A DNA stretch of 64,000 nt from DAIOEK01 sp963708715 (GCA_963708715.1 CAVPSU010000001.1:1116001-1180000); one strand, 5' to 3'; numbered from the stretch's first letter, positions 19,277 to 28,735 are shown. The notes: generated by a model not told the origin, from the letters alone. A program made the numbers and translations.

Positions 19277-19741
19277 TTATTTGTAAATTAACCGGAAGCG
19301 CTCGCAGATCAGTGGAATATCCGGTGTAAATTGCCCTCCTATCTTGGTCATGGCTAGCTCAAAAAAGTGCTGGTGTACCTTCCGCCAATAGCTCAGACTT
19401 CGATCACCCTCACCCTCTTCGTATGCGAACTGGGCGTCCACCTGGTTGAACAATTGAATGGATATTTCAGTGACCTCGATAATGCAGAGAGGTTCTTCCT
19501 TACCGTTCAATACAATGGTCAGGTGTCCCGGAGAAGGCCAATCTTCTCCATCAAACTCCCATTCCCATTTTGAGGAACAGGTGGCGGTCTTGGTCCCTTT
19601 CGCTATGAGAAAGCCTAGCTCATCAGCCATCTCTGCATTGCTCCCCCAGCCCTCGGCAGAAAATGATCGATATCTGAAAGGGGAATCCGTTGGAAGAGTC
19701 GCAAGGAATTTTATCCAATATGATTCGATTATTTCATTCAT
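19277..19741 (-). CDS. ASCH-domain protein
   Basis: A 154-residue ASCH-fold protein (RNA- or nucleoside-binding; the YqfB relative hydrolyses N4-acetylcytidine). Core signatures: FLIAKGTKTATCSSKWEWE (the G-x-K-x-x-T loop), IVLNGKEEPLCIIEVTEI, and AYEEGEGDRSLSYWRKVH (the GEGDRS-x-x-W motif of the longer ASCH group). Orphan gene. Confidence 0.85.
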   Translation of the reverse strand: MNEIIESYWIKFLATLPTDSPFRYRSFSAEGWGSNAEMADELGFLIAKGTKTATCSSKWEWEFDGEDWPSPGHLTIVLNGKEEPLCIIEVTEISIQLFNQVDAQFAYEEGEGDRSLSYWRKVHQHFFELAMTKIGGQFTPDIPLICERFRLIYK

Positions 19742-19802
19742 ACTGGAATGATACTATGGAAATCCCAGCACCTCCCCACCGAGAAGAAGTGTCAAGGTTA
19801 AC

Positions 19803-20324
19803 TCACGCTATTGCTTGTTTTACGCCTTTAATATCCAGGGTTGCGGCATCCATTTCTTCGAACATCTTATCTGCTTCCTCTGGTTTCAGGTGAAAATCTA
19901 GGAGAGGGAGATAAAGTTCTTCCTCCTTGGCAATATGCGCCTTCACCAGAGCATATAATCCATAGAGTACTCTTCGCAATGAATTTGCGTTTTCCCGCGA
20001 GATTGTAGTGCCGAGAATTTGAGATCGCAACATCACCAGTTGCTGAGTCATGGTATTCACCTGTTTGTGATCAAAGCTCATCGTTTCAGTCGAAAGAGGC
20101 GACCCCATCACCCTCTGGACCACCGGGTAGAGCACCCTGTCTTCTGCTTCTGCGTGTATGAGGAGATGATCGGTCAGAAATCGGTATGCTTCATCCAAAC
20201 TCTCGCGAACAGTTTGTGTCAGCATGCCTTCATAAAGCGAATCACCTGCGCGTAACAACGATTCGACATGAGGCATGAGTTCCTTGTGTTCATCTCGTAG
20301 GGGCTGGGTTAACATCTTCAACAT
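19803..20324 (-). CDS. Hemerythrin-like (HHE) domain protein 1
   Basis: A 173-residue four-helix bundle with regularly spaced iron-ligand candidates: RDEHKELMPHVE, DHLLIHAEAEDRVLYP, MSFDHKQVNT and VKAHIAKEEELYLPLL. These match the H...HxxxE...H...HxxxE pattern of HHE domains that bind di-iron and sense or scavenge oxygen or NO. ATG 20324 is six bases after AAAGGA; an ATG at 20330 is possible. A second HHE protein lies at 23103-23774. Confidence 0.85.
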   Translation of the reverse strand: MLKMLTQPLRDEHKELMPHVESLLRAGDSLYEGMLTQTVRESLDEAYRFLTDHLLIHAEAEDRVLYPVVQRVMGSPLSTETMSFDHKQVNTMTQQLVMLRSQILGTTISRENANSLRRVLYGLYALVKAHIAKEEELYLPLLDFHLKPEEADKMFEEMDAATLDIKGVKQAIA

Positions 20325-20797
20325 TTTCATTCCTTTCTACTGATAATGTTTCTAAGTACCGATAATGCTATATAAGCTTTATGTAAGCTATTGAGATGTA
20401 GTTGAGTCTTATTACCAATTGAATTTTCACCGTGATGTTATTTCATTGTAGAGAGATTCATTTCAGGTAGTCTATCCTTGTAGAATAGAATTTGGTGGGT
20501 GATCACAAATTTTCATTCCGGCACCTCTCGAACCGTTTTAAACGATGCATAACTTCGAATAAAGTTTTTCATTCTATTCGCATGCCTTCCATCCTCGATC
20601 TGTAATATGGGGGAATTGTACGTGGAGCGTTCATTAAGCCTGGAGGTATGCGACCAGGCAGTTCAACCATCCAGTACATTCTCGATCGGAGGGAGTTATT
20701 GCAATAAACGGATATTGACAAATTTTGATCTCACGTTGGTTCAGATAAAAAAATGAAGACGTTGGTCAGGAAAAACAAGATATAAATCGTTATCCGT
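20325..20797. other. Non-coding stretch
   Basis: About 470 bp upstream of the hemerythrin gene and downstream of the SRPBCC pair. No convincing gene, repeat or RNA was seen; the hemerythrin RBS (AAAGGA) is at its start. Confidence 0.5.
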
Positions 20798-21268
20798 TCA
20801 AGCCTTTACGAGGAGTTCATTTATCCGCTCCATCGATTCCAGCGAGCCACCTTCCATACCCTGGCTGATCAGCCCATCCCGGTCGTCCACAGATTGGAAA
20901 ACAGATCTTTCAATGATCGTTGTTTTGCCTTCCTCTTCTTGAAAAAGGATCGTGACGAGAATGATATGTCCCGGCTCTCCTTCAAATTCAAACGTGTATG
21001 TGATCCGGTCTAGAGGAAGGACCTCATGGTAGACACCATTGAATGCATATAAATTGCCGACATCATCTCGTTGGATATACCGCCATGAACCACCAGGTTT
21101 CACTTCCATTCGGTCAACTTCGGTCGTAAGGTATCTTGGACCCCACCATCGTGGAATGAGGTTGGGATCAGTATAGAATTGATACACCCGTTCTCGAGGC
21201 GCATCAAAAGCATAGGACAGGACTTTTTCCTGGTTTCCAGGTTCAGCGAACATCACCATCTTTGACAT
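20798..21268 (-). CDS. SRPBCC/AHSA1-family protein 2
   Basis: A 156-residue START-like ligand-binding protein. Diagnostic elements: SYAFDAPRERVYQFYTDPNL, IPRWWGPRYLTTEVDRMEVK, PGGSWRYIQRDDVGN, and ITYTFEFEGEPGH, with a C-terminal helix (GMEGGSLESMERINELL). The family includes Hsp90-activator-like and polyketide/aromatic-binding proteins. It follows the related gene at 21284-21787 by 15 bp, suggesting a tandem duplication and one operon. GGAGG precedes the ATG. Confidence 0.9.
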   Translation of the reverse strand: MSKMVMFAEPGNQEKVLSYAFDAPRERVYQFYTDPNLIPRWWGPRYLTTEVDRMEVKPGGSWRYIQRDDVGNLYAFNGVYHEVLPLDRITYTFEFEGEPGHIILVTILFQEEEGKTTIIERSVFQSVDDRDGLISQGMEGGSLESMERINELLVKA

Positions 21269-21283
21269 ATTATTTCCTCCGAA

Positions 21284-21787
21284 TTAAGTGTGTAAGACCT
21301 CTACCAATTTATCGAACGATTCATTCCAGCCAATTCCAGTCAATTCTCGCATCTGTCCTGCTGGAAGACCTATATGACGTATGGTAAGCCTGGTTTTATC
21401 TTCTCCTTTCTCTTCAAATGTCACTTCAACGAGCAGTTCTTCTGGAAAATCATCAGCCATGCCATAGTTTGTAGGGGAGACAATGTTGCCGTTTTCGTCC
21501 CCGAAAGAATCAGTGAAGACCAACCGGTCGGGTTCATGGATCTCCCGGTAAACACCTGTGCTCCAGATGATCTGTCCATCGTTGGATTGCATACTATTAA
21601 TATAATGTCCTCCTACCCGAAGGTCGATCTTAGAAACAGGTGAGGTATAGTCTTTCGGTCCCCACCAGCGAATTAACTGTCGAGGATCCGTCCATGCTTT
21701 CCACAGGCGAGCACGGGGAGCATCGAAATTCCGGGCTAAGAGTAGGTCCTGGCTTTCATTATTTTCTGGCTGATTGACTTTATTCAT
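21284..21787 (-). CDS. SRPBCC/AHSA1-family protein 1
   Basis: A 167-residue paralogue of the downstream gene: LLLARNFDAPRARLWKAWTD, LIRWWGPKDYTSPVSKIDLR, VGGHYINSMQ, then VTFEEKGEDKTRLTIRHIGL and a C-terminal helix GWNESFDKLVEVL. Same fold and helix-grip architecture, ligand unknown. It is the first gene of the pair, with AAAGGG before ATG 21787. Confidence 0.9.
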   Translation of the reverse strand: MNKVNQPENNESQDLLLARNFDAPRARLWKAWTDPRQLIRWWGPKDYTSPVSKIDLRVGGHYINSMQSNDGQIIWSTGVYREIHEPDRLVFTDSFGDENGNIVSPTNYGMADDFPEELLVEVTFEEKGEDKTRLTIRHIGLPAGQMRELTGIGWNESFDKLVEVLHT

Positions 21788-22258
21788 TCTTGTACCCTTT
21801 CACCCTATTTTTTGAGGGAGAAGAAGATAGCTCAAACCGATTTCTCTCGGGAGATATATTAGTAGGAGATCTAGCTGTGATTTGATATTATTCATATATT
21901 TCAGGATCAACCCGAGCTTCCTTCTCGATTCTACGGATTCTTATGATATTGGGGAGTCTTTTGTATAGTATGTGGACTATAAATGTCCGATTACTGGAAT
22001 CTCAGCAAAAAAACCTCTACCAGGATGGCAAGCGCTTGAGTAAGGAATGATCAAGTTTTGTATCAAGTAATAAAGTAAGTATTCGTTCTTAATTCTCCCG
22101 AATCCACATTATTAATAGTTTATACAATGTATAATTATTGTTTATACATTATCGAAATCGAAGTAAAATTGATTCATTGGTAGTTATGTTGACCGGCAAA
22201 CCACTCTTTTGGATCTTTATTCTAAAACCAAAATCAGACCTTCAGAAAGCAAATTAGT
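21788..22258. promoter_or_regulatory. AT-rich divergent intergenic region with a possible operator
   Basis: 470 bp between the SRPBCC operon and the TspO-like gene. GTTTATACA occurs twice (22118-22126 and 22140-22148), 22 bp apart, that is two helical turns, with a TGTATAA segment between. This may be a regulator site for the TspO-like gene. No gene was seen. Confidence 0.4.
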
Positions 22259-23035
22259 ATGAAAGATATCATTCGTCAGATTACTGTTATTGTCTCCATC
22301 CTTATAACGCTCGTGGTAAATGGATTGGCTAACGCTTTACCTCTTAATGGATTGAATACCGGGCAGATCTCTGATCGCTTCAATGTGTATTTCGTCCCTG
22401 CAGGGTATGTCTTTTCAATATGGGGTTTGATCTATCTTGGCTTGATCGCCTTCGCGATCTATCAAGCGCTCCCCTCCCAGCGGCAGAATCCCCGATTACG
22501 CGCCACCGGAGGGTGGATTGTCCTAAGTGGTCTGGCTAATAGTACCTGGATCTTCCTATGGCACTACGAGCAATTCCCGCTGACGGTGGCCGCCATGCTT
22601 GTTTTACTGGTCACCCTCATCCTTGTCTATACCCTTCTGGGCATCGGGCGGACTTCCGTCTCAACTGCAGAAAAATGGACGGTGCGTCTGCCGTTCAGCA
22701 TCTACCTTGGTTGGATCTCAGTCGCCACCATAGCCAATATCTCGTCCCTGCTTGATTACATCAAATGGGACCGATTTGGTCTTGCGCCTGAATTATGGAT
22801 GATGTTTATGTTAATGGCTGTCCTTGTGATCACCATGGTAATGCTCATCACCCGTCGGGATCTAGCCTATGCAACCGTGATTCTTTGGGCACTGGCTGGG
22901 ATTTCCATCAAACATAGCACAGTAGCTGCAGTCGCGATCCCAACCTGGATCGTATTTGGATTGGTTGCCATCACCATCGTTGTATTATTTCTCAGACTCA
23001 AGCCTTTTCAATTGCAAAAACAATCCGTAAGGTAG
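22259..23035 (+). CDS. TspO/MBR-like tryptophan-rich membrane protein
   Basis: A 258-residue membrane protein with about seven helices. Early helix LVVNGLANALPLNG, then VYFVPAGYVFSIWGLIYLGL, SGLANSTWIFLWHYEQFPLT and LPFSIYLGWISVATIANISS are the marks of the longer TspO/MBR-related family (P-x-x-W-x-F-x-x-W-x-x-I-Y). TspO relatives bind porphyrins and respond to oxidative stress; this longer branch has no known ligand. The C-terminal helices are less conserved. Confidence 0.8.
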   Translation: MKDIIRQITVIVSILITLVVNGLANALPLNGLNTGQISDRFNVYFVPAGYVFSIWGLIYLGLIAFAIYQALPSQRQNPRLRATGGWIVLSGLANSTWIFLWHYEQFPLTVAAMLVLLVTLILVYTLLGIGRTSVSTAEKWTVRLPFSIYLGWISVATIANISSLLDYIKWDRFGLAPELWMMFMLMAVLVITMVMLITRRDLAYATVILWALAGISIKHSTVAAVAIPTWIVFGLVAITIVVLFLRLKPFQLQKQSVR

Positions 23036-23102
23036 GGAATCCAATCCAGTCAATATATTAATTCATATAGTAAAATGTTTACCGACTGGTAATCCCCTCC
23101 GG

Positions 23103-23774
23103 TTAATCTAGTAAGAATGGTTTCATGGGAGACCATTTCGATTTCCATGCCAGAGGAATTAGCTCCTCGATCACCTCTTTTGGAAGAGTATCCAGTATGG
23201 CAGCCCTATCTGACCCAGACAAATTGTATAGGACGAATGGTAGGGCAAGGAATTGTGGGACTGAGTGTTCCTGACTGTGTTTGGATAACATAGCCGCAAG
23301 ATCGGTTTGATCCTCAGAATTCATCAATGAGGCGAGAACGCTGCGGGAGAAGGACCTTTCTTCGACTCCGATATGCGGGACCCAAACTGCCGAAATAATC
23401 TTCAGCCCATTTATTATTTTCTTTATTTCACCCTGGTTCAAATCCAATTCTGGGTTTGTACTGAGGTTACTAAGTGAGATCAATTGTGCTTCGATCTTAA
23501 TGTGGTCGGATTTCAATCGCACGAACGGACCATCGGGCAGCTTTTTTTTGATCTCTGGGAATGCAACTTCATCTTCTCCCAAATGATGGGCGGTCAGAAC
23601 GATGGTTAGACTCTGTATATAGAGTAGATATCCCCGTTTCTCTTCATCACCGGGTACGCCATTTTTTTCAAAACCTTCTCCCCGTGAAATTCCGATGTTA
23701 ATTCCCCTAGTGATCGCTTTATGGATTCGTACAAAGCTTTCTTCAAGAATCGAGACAGTTTCGTCCTGGACCAT
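23103..23774 (-). CDS. Hemerythrin-like domain protein 2
   Basis: A 223-residue HHE-type protein. Iron-ligand candidates: FVRIHKAITRG, LTAHHLGEDEVAFPEIKKKL, LKSDHIKIEAQL and WVPHIGVEERSFSRSV. A ~60-residue C-terminal helical extension follows (KHSQEHSVPQFLALPFVLYN, ending near KWSPMKPFLL), found in a subgroup of these proteins. Unrelated in detail to hemerythrin 1. Probably oxygen/NO or redox sensing; role inferred. Confidence 0.8.
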   Translation of the reverse strand: MVQDETVSILEESFVRIHKAITRGINIGISRGEGFEKNGVPGDEEKRGYLLYIQSLTIVLTAHHLGEDEVAFPEIKKKLPDGPFVRLKSDHIKIEAQLISLSNLSTNPELDLNQGEIKKIINGLKIISAVWVPHIGVEERSFSRSVLASLMNSEDQTDLAAMLSKHSQEHSVPQFLALPFVLYNLSGSDRAAILDTLPKEVIEELIPLAWKSKWSPMKPFLLD

Positions 23775-23910
23775 ATATATTTTCCTTCGAGACTATTTAA
23801 TTAATCATGGGTTTGCAGCCGCAAAATGGCTGGAAATATATCAAACCTGTATGCAATCCTGATGTTGGCGGGAGGACAGGTTTCGATTGGAAGAATAAGC
23901 CACCGATAAA

Positions 23911-24096
23911 TCAACCAATTGCCCCAAATAAGATATTTACTCCGACCCCAACCAGATTGAAGAGAACGGAGGCGATACCCGGTTGTGGCAGGCCAATACT
24001 TGCGTCCGATGGGGTAAATTGGGCGTAGCTCTTTACCAAGGCTTCGGCTCCTGTGAGACTAAACAGGCTAATCAGCCATAGGTTCTCGGTATCCAT
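23911..24096 (-). CDS. Small membrane protein, possibly shortened by a TGA codon
   Basis: A 61-residue product with a perfect RBS (GGAGGAG four bases before ATG 24096) and two hydrophobic segments (TENLWLISLFSLTGAEALVK and GIASVLFNLVGVGVNILFGA). Directly after the stop the frame stays open for about 38 residues (FIGGLFFQSKP onward), so TGA may replace a Trp codon in a somewhat longer protein. No family recognised. Confidence 0.5.
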   Translation of the reverse strand: MDTENLWLISLFSLTGAEALVKSYAQFTPSDASIGLPQPGIASVLFNLVGVGVNILFGAIG

Positions 24097-24270
24097 AGTA
24101 CTCCTCCTACATCGATACGAGCTAGGTAATACGCAGTTAAAAAAGTAACCTATGTTAAGTAAGATCAGCCGCCAGCAGTTGGAATGTGATTCCATCATAA
24201 TAAATCAAAATACAACTGAAACAAGCCGATTTTTAGTAATCCAAAGTAAATTAGAATGAGCTGGTGGTTC

Positions 24271-24825
24271 TCAATTCGGATAGTGAATCACCATTTGCAA
24301 AATCGTCATTGTGGTTCCGGAGTTGTGGTATGTATGCGGCCGGTCTGCTCTGAAGCGGATCGCTGATCCTTCGTTGATACTAATTTCCTGGTCACTGACC
24401 GTAATGCCGAGATTCCCATGGGAAACCAGGATAAATTCCTGAGTCCCTGCCGGATGAGGTTCCGCGTTGAGAATGCCTCCCGGATCGATTTCAATCTGAT
24501 AAATTTCAAACCGCCTGCCTTCTTCCCATGGAAAAAATGGATATAACCGATACTTGCCATTGCCTTCGATCAGCGGATTGATTTGGTTCTTTTGTATAAC
24601 CGTTGCATCGGCTTGTTCAGCGCTTAGAAGGGAAGTGAACGATAGCTTTAATCCATTGGTAATCTTCCAAACAACAGAAATTGTCGGATTTGATTCCCCA
24701 CGCTCGATTTGACCCAGCATGCTCTTGCTTACACCGGTAAGGTCAGCCAGTTTGTCTAGACTAAGCTTTTTTTCTTCGCGAATCCGTTTAAGATTTTGAG
24801 CCACCAGCAGGGTAATTTTTTCCAT
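24271..24825 (-). CDS. XRE-cupin transcriptional regulator
   Basis: A 184-residue regulator: an N-terminal Cro/C1-type helix-turn-helix (residues ~8-62, EEKKLSLDKLADLTGVSKSM then LGQIERGESNPTISVVWKI) and a C-terminal cupin sensor (residues ~105-180, GILNAEPHPAGTQEFILVSH and SAIRFRADRPHTYHN). This architecture usually represses a neighbouring transporter or amino-acid/polyamine pathway and binds a small ligand in the cupin. It is divergent from a LysE-type exporter with a palindromic operator candidate between them, so self- and exporter regulation is likely. Confidence 0.9.
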   Translation of the reverse strand: MEKITLLVAQNLKRIREEKKLSLDKLADLTGVSKSMLGQIERGESNPTISVVWKITNGLKLSFTSLLSAEQADATVIQKNQINPLIEGNGKYRLYPFFPWEEGRRFEIYQIEIDPGGILNAEPHPAGTQEFILVSHGNLGITVSDQEISINEGSAIRFRADRPHTYHNSGTTMTILQMVIHYPN

Positions 24826-24835
24826 ATTTTCTCAT

Positions 24836-24879
24836 GTATGTTATACGCTATAACGATTTTATTGTATTATATAACATAC
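24836..24879. promoter_or_regulatory. Palindromic operator candidate for the XRE-cupin regulator
   Basis: GTATGTTATA (24836-24845) recurs as its exact reverse complement TATAACATAC (24870-24879). A nested 6-bp palindrome GTTATA-CGC-TATAAC lies at 24840-24854. It sits between the divergent XRE and LysE genes, over their likely promoters. Confidence 0.6.
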
Positions 24880-24931
24880 GTACAATATAGTGCCCACTTA
24901 GGACTTTATAACATTCATAATCGGAGTTTCC

Positions 24932-25522
24932 GTGACCAACCTTTATCCATTCCTGATCTATGCGTTTGTGACCACCTTCACACCCGGACCGAATAATATC
25001 ATGGCTATGACCAATGCCGTCCGGAATGGATTTCGAAGGACATCTCGTTTCTTAGCGGGGATCTTTGTCGGCTTCCTTGTTGTAATGGTACTTTGCGGAT
25101 TGTTAAATACTGCCCTGGCTTCCCAAATTCCTTCCATTAAAATATGGCTCAATATCCTGGGCGCTCTCTATATGTTGTATCTTGCAGACCATATCATTCG
25201 AAGCAAACCGGTCGAAAATGAGGGTGGTGAAAATAGTCTTAATACCTTTAAGGCTGGTTTCACCATGCAATTTCTGAATATCAAAGTGATCTTATATGGG
25301 GTTACTGTTTATTCGTTGTTTATTATCGACACTTACCAGGATCCGATAACAATTTCTCTTTTTGGGATCATGTTGGCAACTCTCGGATTGGTCTCCACAA
25401 TCTGTTGGGCTTGGGGTGGAAATGTATTCCGAAATTTCCTGTTGAAATATTATCGGGTTTTTAACCTCACAATGGGTGGATTGTTGATCTATACCGCGAT
25501 TTACAGTCTGTTTCATCTATGA
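24932..25522 (+). CDS. LysE-family amino-acid/metabolite exporter
   Basis: A 196-residue, six-helix exporter of the LysE/RhtB superfamily. The opening YAFVTTFTPGPNNIMAMTNA carries the P-G-P-N motif, and FLAGIFVGFLVVMVLCGLL and FTMQFLNIKVILYGVTVYS are the usual later segments. GTG 24932 is five bases after GGAG. Exports amino acids or related compounds, with regulation by the divergent XRE-cupin protein inferred from context. Confidence 0.9.
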   Translation: MTNLYPFLIYAFVTTFTPGPNNIMAMTNAVRNGFRRTSRFLAGIFVGFLVVMVLCGLLNTALASQIPSIKIWLNILGALYMLYLADHIIRSKPVENEGGENSLNTFKAGFTMQFLNIKVILYGVTVYSLFIIDTYQDPITISLFGIMLATLGLVSTICWAWGGNVFRNFLLKYYRVFNLTMGGLLIYTAIYSLFHL

Positions 25523-25567
25523 TCATGGTGCAAACTGAAAACAGGTTATATCAAGAATTTTTACGAT

Positions 25568-25975
25568 TTACCTGGCACGCATGCGATTTCCCTTTGGGTT
25601 ATGTTCCAATTCACACAGTCCCAATGCTTCCATCAGTGGTGGTATATAGACCCCGAAGCGACCCCGCAAACCCTTCTTGAGACCATACCAACCACCAATG
25701 GGATTATTCGGTGAACGTCCCCAAGCTTCTATGGTGCCCTCTTTGACCGGTTTCTGTTCATCTGCCCCGCCAAGCTCAACCCAATCACCTGCCTGCTTTA
25801 GCATGGTATGAAGATCATCAATACAGCGGGCGTCATACAAGAGGACGGTTGTCCCCACTGTGCAAACGATAACTTTCTTGCCTTCCTTTTCGTCGATATG
25901 CATGGTGTACTCAGATGTACCTGGAGGCGTCTTTAGCCTCCAGGGATTTTCTTTGGTTCGATCAAGCGTAGCCAT
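25568..25975 (-). CDS. Conserved hypothetical protein (135 aa)
   Basis: A soluble 135-residue protein with a well-formed sequence: WRLKTPPGTSEYTMHIDEKE, VIVCTVGTTVLLYDARCIDD, WVELGGADEQKP and GGWYGLKKGLRGRFGVYIPP. Its character (intact, no gaps, RBS GGAAGG) suggests a real conserved gene, but no function could be named. No operon partner. Confidence 0.7.
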   Translation of the reverse strand: MATLDRTKENPWRLKTPPGTSEYTMHIDEKEGKKVIVCTVGTTVLLYDARCIDDLHTMLKQAGDWVELGGADEQKPVKEGTIEAWGRSPNNPIGGWYGLKKGLRGRFGVYIPPLMEALGLCELEHNPKGNRMRAR

Positions 25976-26289
25976 TTTTATCCGTCCTTCCTCTGATCCT
26001 ATGATCCATTCATGGATCTACCAATCGCATCTAATCCGATGGTTCTATGTTTTTCCAGAGCATGGTCTTGGAGATTATAAGCAAGCTAATTGGATTTCAT
26101 CTAATTCCATTATATTGTGGACAATAATTGCTGTTCAAGAGAATGTGTCAGCTTCTCAGTTGAGTAGATAACGGGAACAATTTAATTTTCCAGGATTGGG
26201 TGAAAATAAATTGTCTGAAGTCAATATTTGGACAACCCTATTACCGATAAGAGTTTAATATAATTACATTCTTCGGGAGAATGAATATC

Positions 26290-26759
26290 TTACTCCCTCA
26301 AATTTCCTTTGAACAGACGAACCAGTTGGGAGAGGCTGAAAGCAAAGATGACCGCAATAACGAATACCACCCAAAAGCCTAGCTCAAATTGCAGAAAACC
26401 AACTACAGGGCTAAAAGGCTTATCACCACGATGGCACCAAGAAGGTTCAGCCGTGAACGCGTGTGCTCGGAACTGGATACAGATTCAGACGATCCTGAGG
26501 TTTGATACCCAGGTTCGAGTAGTTCCCAGGCGCCGATCGCTGCGATAGTACCTGCGGGTACGAGGAACCGTGGAGCACCAAACCATAACCCCCGGTTGCA
26601 ACACTTACATAAAGTATCAAGAAAATCACTGATGTCCATTTCCAATCGGATCTCCGACCACCCCAAAGGAGGAGCATCAATGCAAACACAAACAATTCAC
26701 CGACCCAAAGGCGTGCCGATCAAAACCAATCACCAGCAAACCAAGCGAAGCGTCAACTG
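26290..26759 (-). pseudogene. Decayed membrane protein
   Basis: Fragments of one helical membrane protein in three frames: FALMLLLWGGRRSDWKWTSV and SVATGGYGLVLHGSSYP, then VPAGTIAAIGAWELLEPGYQ and LLGAIVVISLLAL, then VGFLQFELGFWVVFVIAVIF with a stop at 26290. At least two frameshifts. Family not recognised. Confidence 0.55.
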
Positions 26760-26812
26760 ACCATACCAGTCGGATTTTCGTTCATTCGCGATAAACCATA
26801 TTGGGTTCGGAC

Positions 26813-27307
26813 TTAGAACAACGATCTGATAACCCTCTGCTCAGACCAGTACGATAGTGAATAGGCTGGACGGGTCCCGATCGGCGCAATTACGTAAGTC
26901 GATACTGGTGCCAATTCTGCTTCCGTCGATTCAATGGAACTCGAATTTGAATTCGTTGGGCTCGTCCAATGGAGGAGAAAGAAAATTACCAAAGGGATCT
27001 TCACTCCAAAGATGAGTTTCGTAATCCGCTTGGGTTTCACGTTTTTAACTAGCCCGATAATCAGGGCGATCAGAAACAAAGTGAAAACAAGCGACAAGAT
27101 CCCCTGTGAAACAAATCGAGATTCGGATAGAGTTGTCACGGCTTCTGTCTGATTCGAAAGATCAATCGAATTACTGGTCGCTTCCGGTCCAGGGACAAGG
27201 AGACATGGCAGAAATATTAAATTTGAAACGGAAGATGCCAGAATGATAATTCCGATACCAGCTACAAAGGTATAGAAGATGGCTTTTCGCCGGATCTGGT
27301 TTATGGC
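26813..27307 (-). pseudogene. Membrane protein frame without a usable start
   Basis: An open frame of about 164 residues begins immediately after a TAA with AINQIRRKAIFYTFVAGIGI and has further helices (SNLIFLPCLLVPG, SQGILSLVFTLFLIALIIGL, FGVKIPLVIFFLLHW). No ATG or GTG with an RBS sits near the natural N-terminus (first GTG at 27139), so the start seems lost. Together with the decayed gene downstream it marks a degenerating membrane-gene pair. Confidence 0.5.
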
Positions 27308-27760
27308 TTACAATCCTGCTTACTGATGATTTAATTAACTAATTAACACGATTTGGTTAGGTCTAACAACACCATCCAAATTCCGGGCTACCAATATATT
27401 ATGACCCCCTCATCCAGATTTTCGAACATATATACCCCGATGATAAAAACATGGACAGGGTTGATCCTCCACCGTTATTAATCTCTGGATTCTGTGCCAA
27501 TTTTCATAATTATCTCAGGTAGAATATTCGCTCCTATATCCTATTCAGATAAATTTACTTTAAACTCGACACGGTTACATTCTATCCCGCCCATATTTTT
27601 TATCGAATCAGGTAATTTTCCCGATTTTTTACCCTTTCACCTGGACCAAAAAAAAACAACCCTTGGTACAAATCAAGGATTGCATTTTCTTAAATATTCT
27701 GCCAACTATCTCGCAGATCTACTTCCACCATCGAAAGGCTCCCGCGATTCTCAGATTTAG
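27308..27760. other. Non-coding stretch
   Basis: About 450 AT-rich bases between the decayed membrane genes and the three-gene cassette. A frame on the plus strand (27494-27760) has no RBS and a composition unlike a protein. Nothing else was seen. Confidence 0.5.
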
Positions 27761-28735
27761 TTACTCCGAAAGTGCTTTCACATAGTCTGCATGCCGAGCC
27801 AAGCTCCCTTTGTGCAACAATTCTTTCACCCAGGTTGACCCATCCCTGGTTTCAGAGAGCTGACGGATAACGATTGTGTCTCCATTTACTTCGAGTAAGA
27901 ACAATCGCTCACTCCCATAAAGAAAAGCACCTGTAACCGGATTTTGATTACTCGATGTTTGCAACGAAATCGTAAGGGAACACATATCCGGGTCTGAAAC
28001 CACGGCAGCAAGACCTCTCCCCGCGGCGCCAATTTCCAAGGACGTTCTCGTTTTCTTCTTGAAAAATCCCAGCTTGATCAAATTCTGGAAATACCCATCG
28101 ACCTGTTCTTCACCAGATTCCGGTATCTGTTTGATCGATGATGTGCCTAACAGGCTTGTTCTCGCTGCCAACGGAACAAATCGCTCAAACAGGTCTTTTT
28201 TCGTAAATGCATCCGATTCAAATAAAGTCTTTCCTGCTGTCAGGTCTGCCAGGGCGCACGCCTGTTTGAAGAGTATAAATTCATCCATCGGCATCTCTGC
28301 CTGCAAATGGTCATCCTGGCTTACTACAAACCAACTCGGGATAAGCGTATCAACAATTTCATTTCCATATTCCACATTGAAGAGGGTGAGAAGCGAGTCA
28401 TTCATCCCATACTGGACAAATCCATTTCCTACCTGGGCAAAGCGGGTCAGTGATGACCGGCCACCACGCTGGATGACCAGCGCTATCTCAGCAGCGTTTA
28501 CCGCAGCCAGAGTAAGACATCGAACCAGGTCAGGCAAGATCGGTTGATCAGCCTTCCCGGGAATGTAAAATCCCTTCTCGATCAAGGATGTGACGTCCTG
28601 TGTTGGCAAGGATGTTCCGCTTTGAGTGTCATCCAATGCAAGCCAGTCGCACAATATCGAGCCAGGTTGAATTGGTAAGTGCAGTAATGTAGAGAGCGTC
28701 CAAACCTCGGATCGAGTCAGCGAGTAGGATACCAT
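27761..28735 (-). CDS. Unknown soluble protein, third gene of an exported/membrane cassette
   Basis: A 324-residue protein with no signal peptide or membrane helix. It begins MVSYSLTRSEVWTLSTLLHL and has a mixed alpha/beta pattern; FEIGAAGRGL-like and VTGAFLYGSERLFLLEVNGD segments near the C-terminus suggest strands. No family recognised. Its ATG overlaps the stop of the upstream gene (TAATG at 28735), so translation is coupled and the two products probably work together. Confidence 0.65.
   Translation of the reverse strand: MVSYSLTRSEVWTLSTLLHLPIQPGSILCDWLALDDTQSGTSLPTQDVTSLIEKGFYIPGKADQPILPDLVRCLTLAAVNAAEIALVIQRGGRSSLTRFAQVGNGFVQYGMNDSLLTLFNVEYGNEIVDTLIPSWFVVSQDDHLQAEMPMDEFILFKQACALADLTAGKTLFESDAFTKKDLFERFVPLAARTSLLGTSSIKQIPESGEEQVDGYFQNLIKLGFFKKKTRTSLEIGAAGRGLAAVVSDPDMCSLTISLQTSSNQNPVTGAFLYGSERLFLLEVNGDTIVIRQLSETRDGSTWVKELLHKGSLARHADYVKALSE

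Noticed and set aside
27494..27760. Plus-strand gene in an AT-rich gap
   Set aside because: No RBS, no protein-like composition, and lies in a region without homologous flanking genes.
27761..28735. ESX/EspG-like secretion chaperone
   Set aside because: Only a vague impression from length and fold; no diagnostic residues and no WXG100 or EccC genes in the window.
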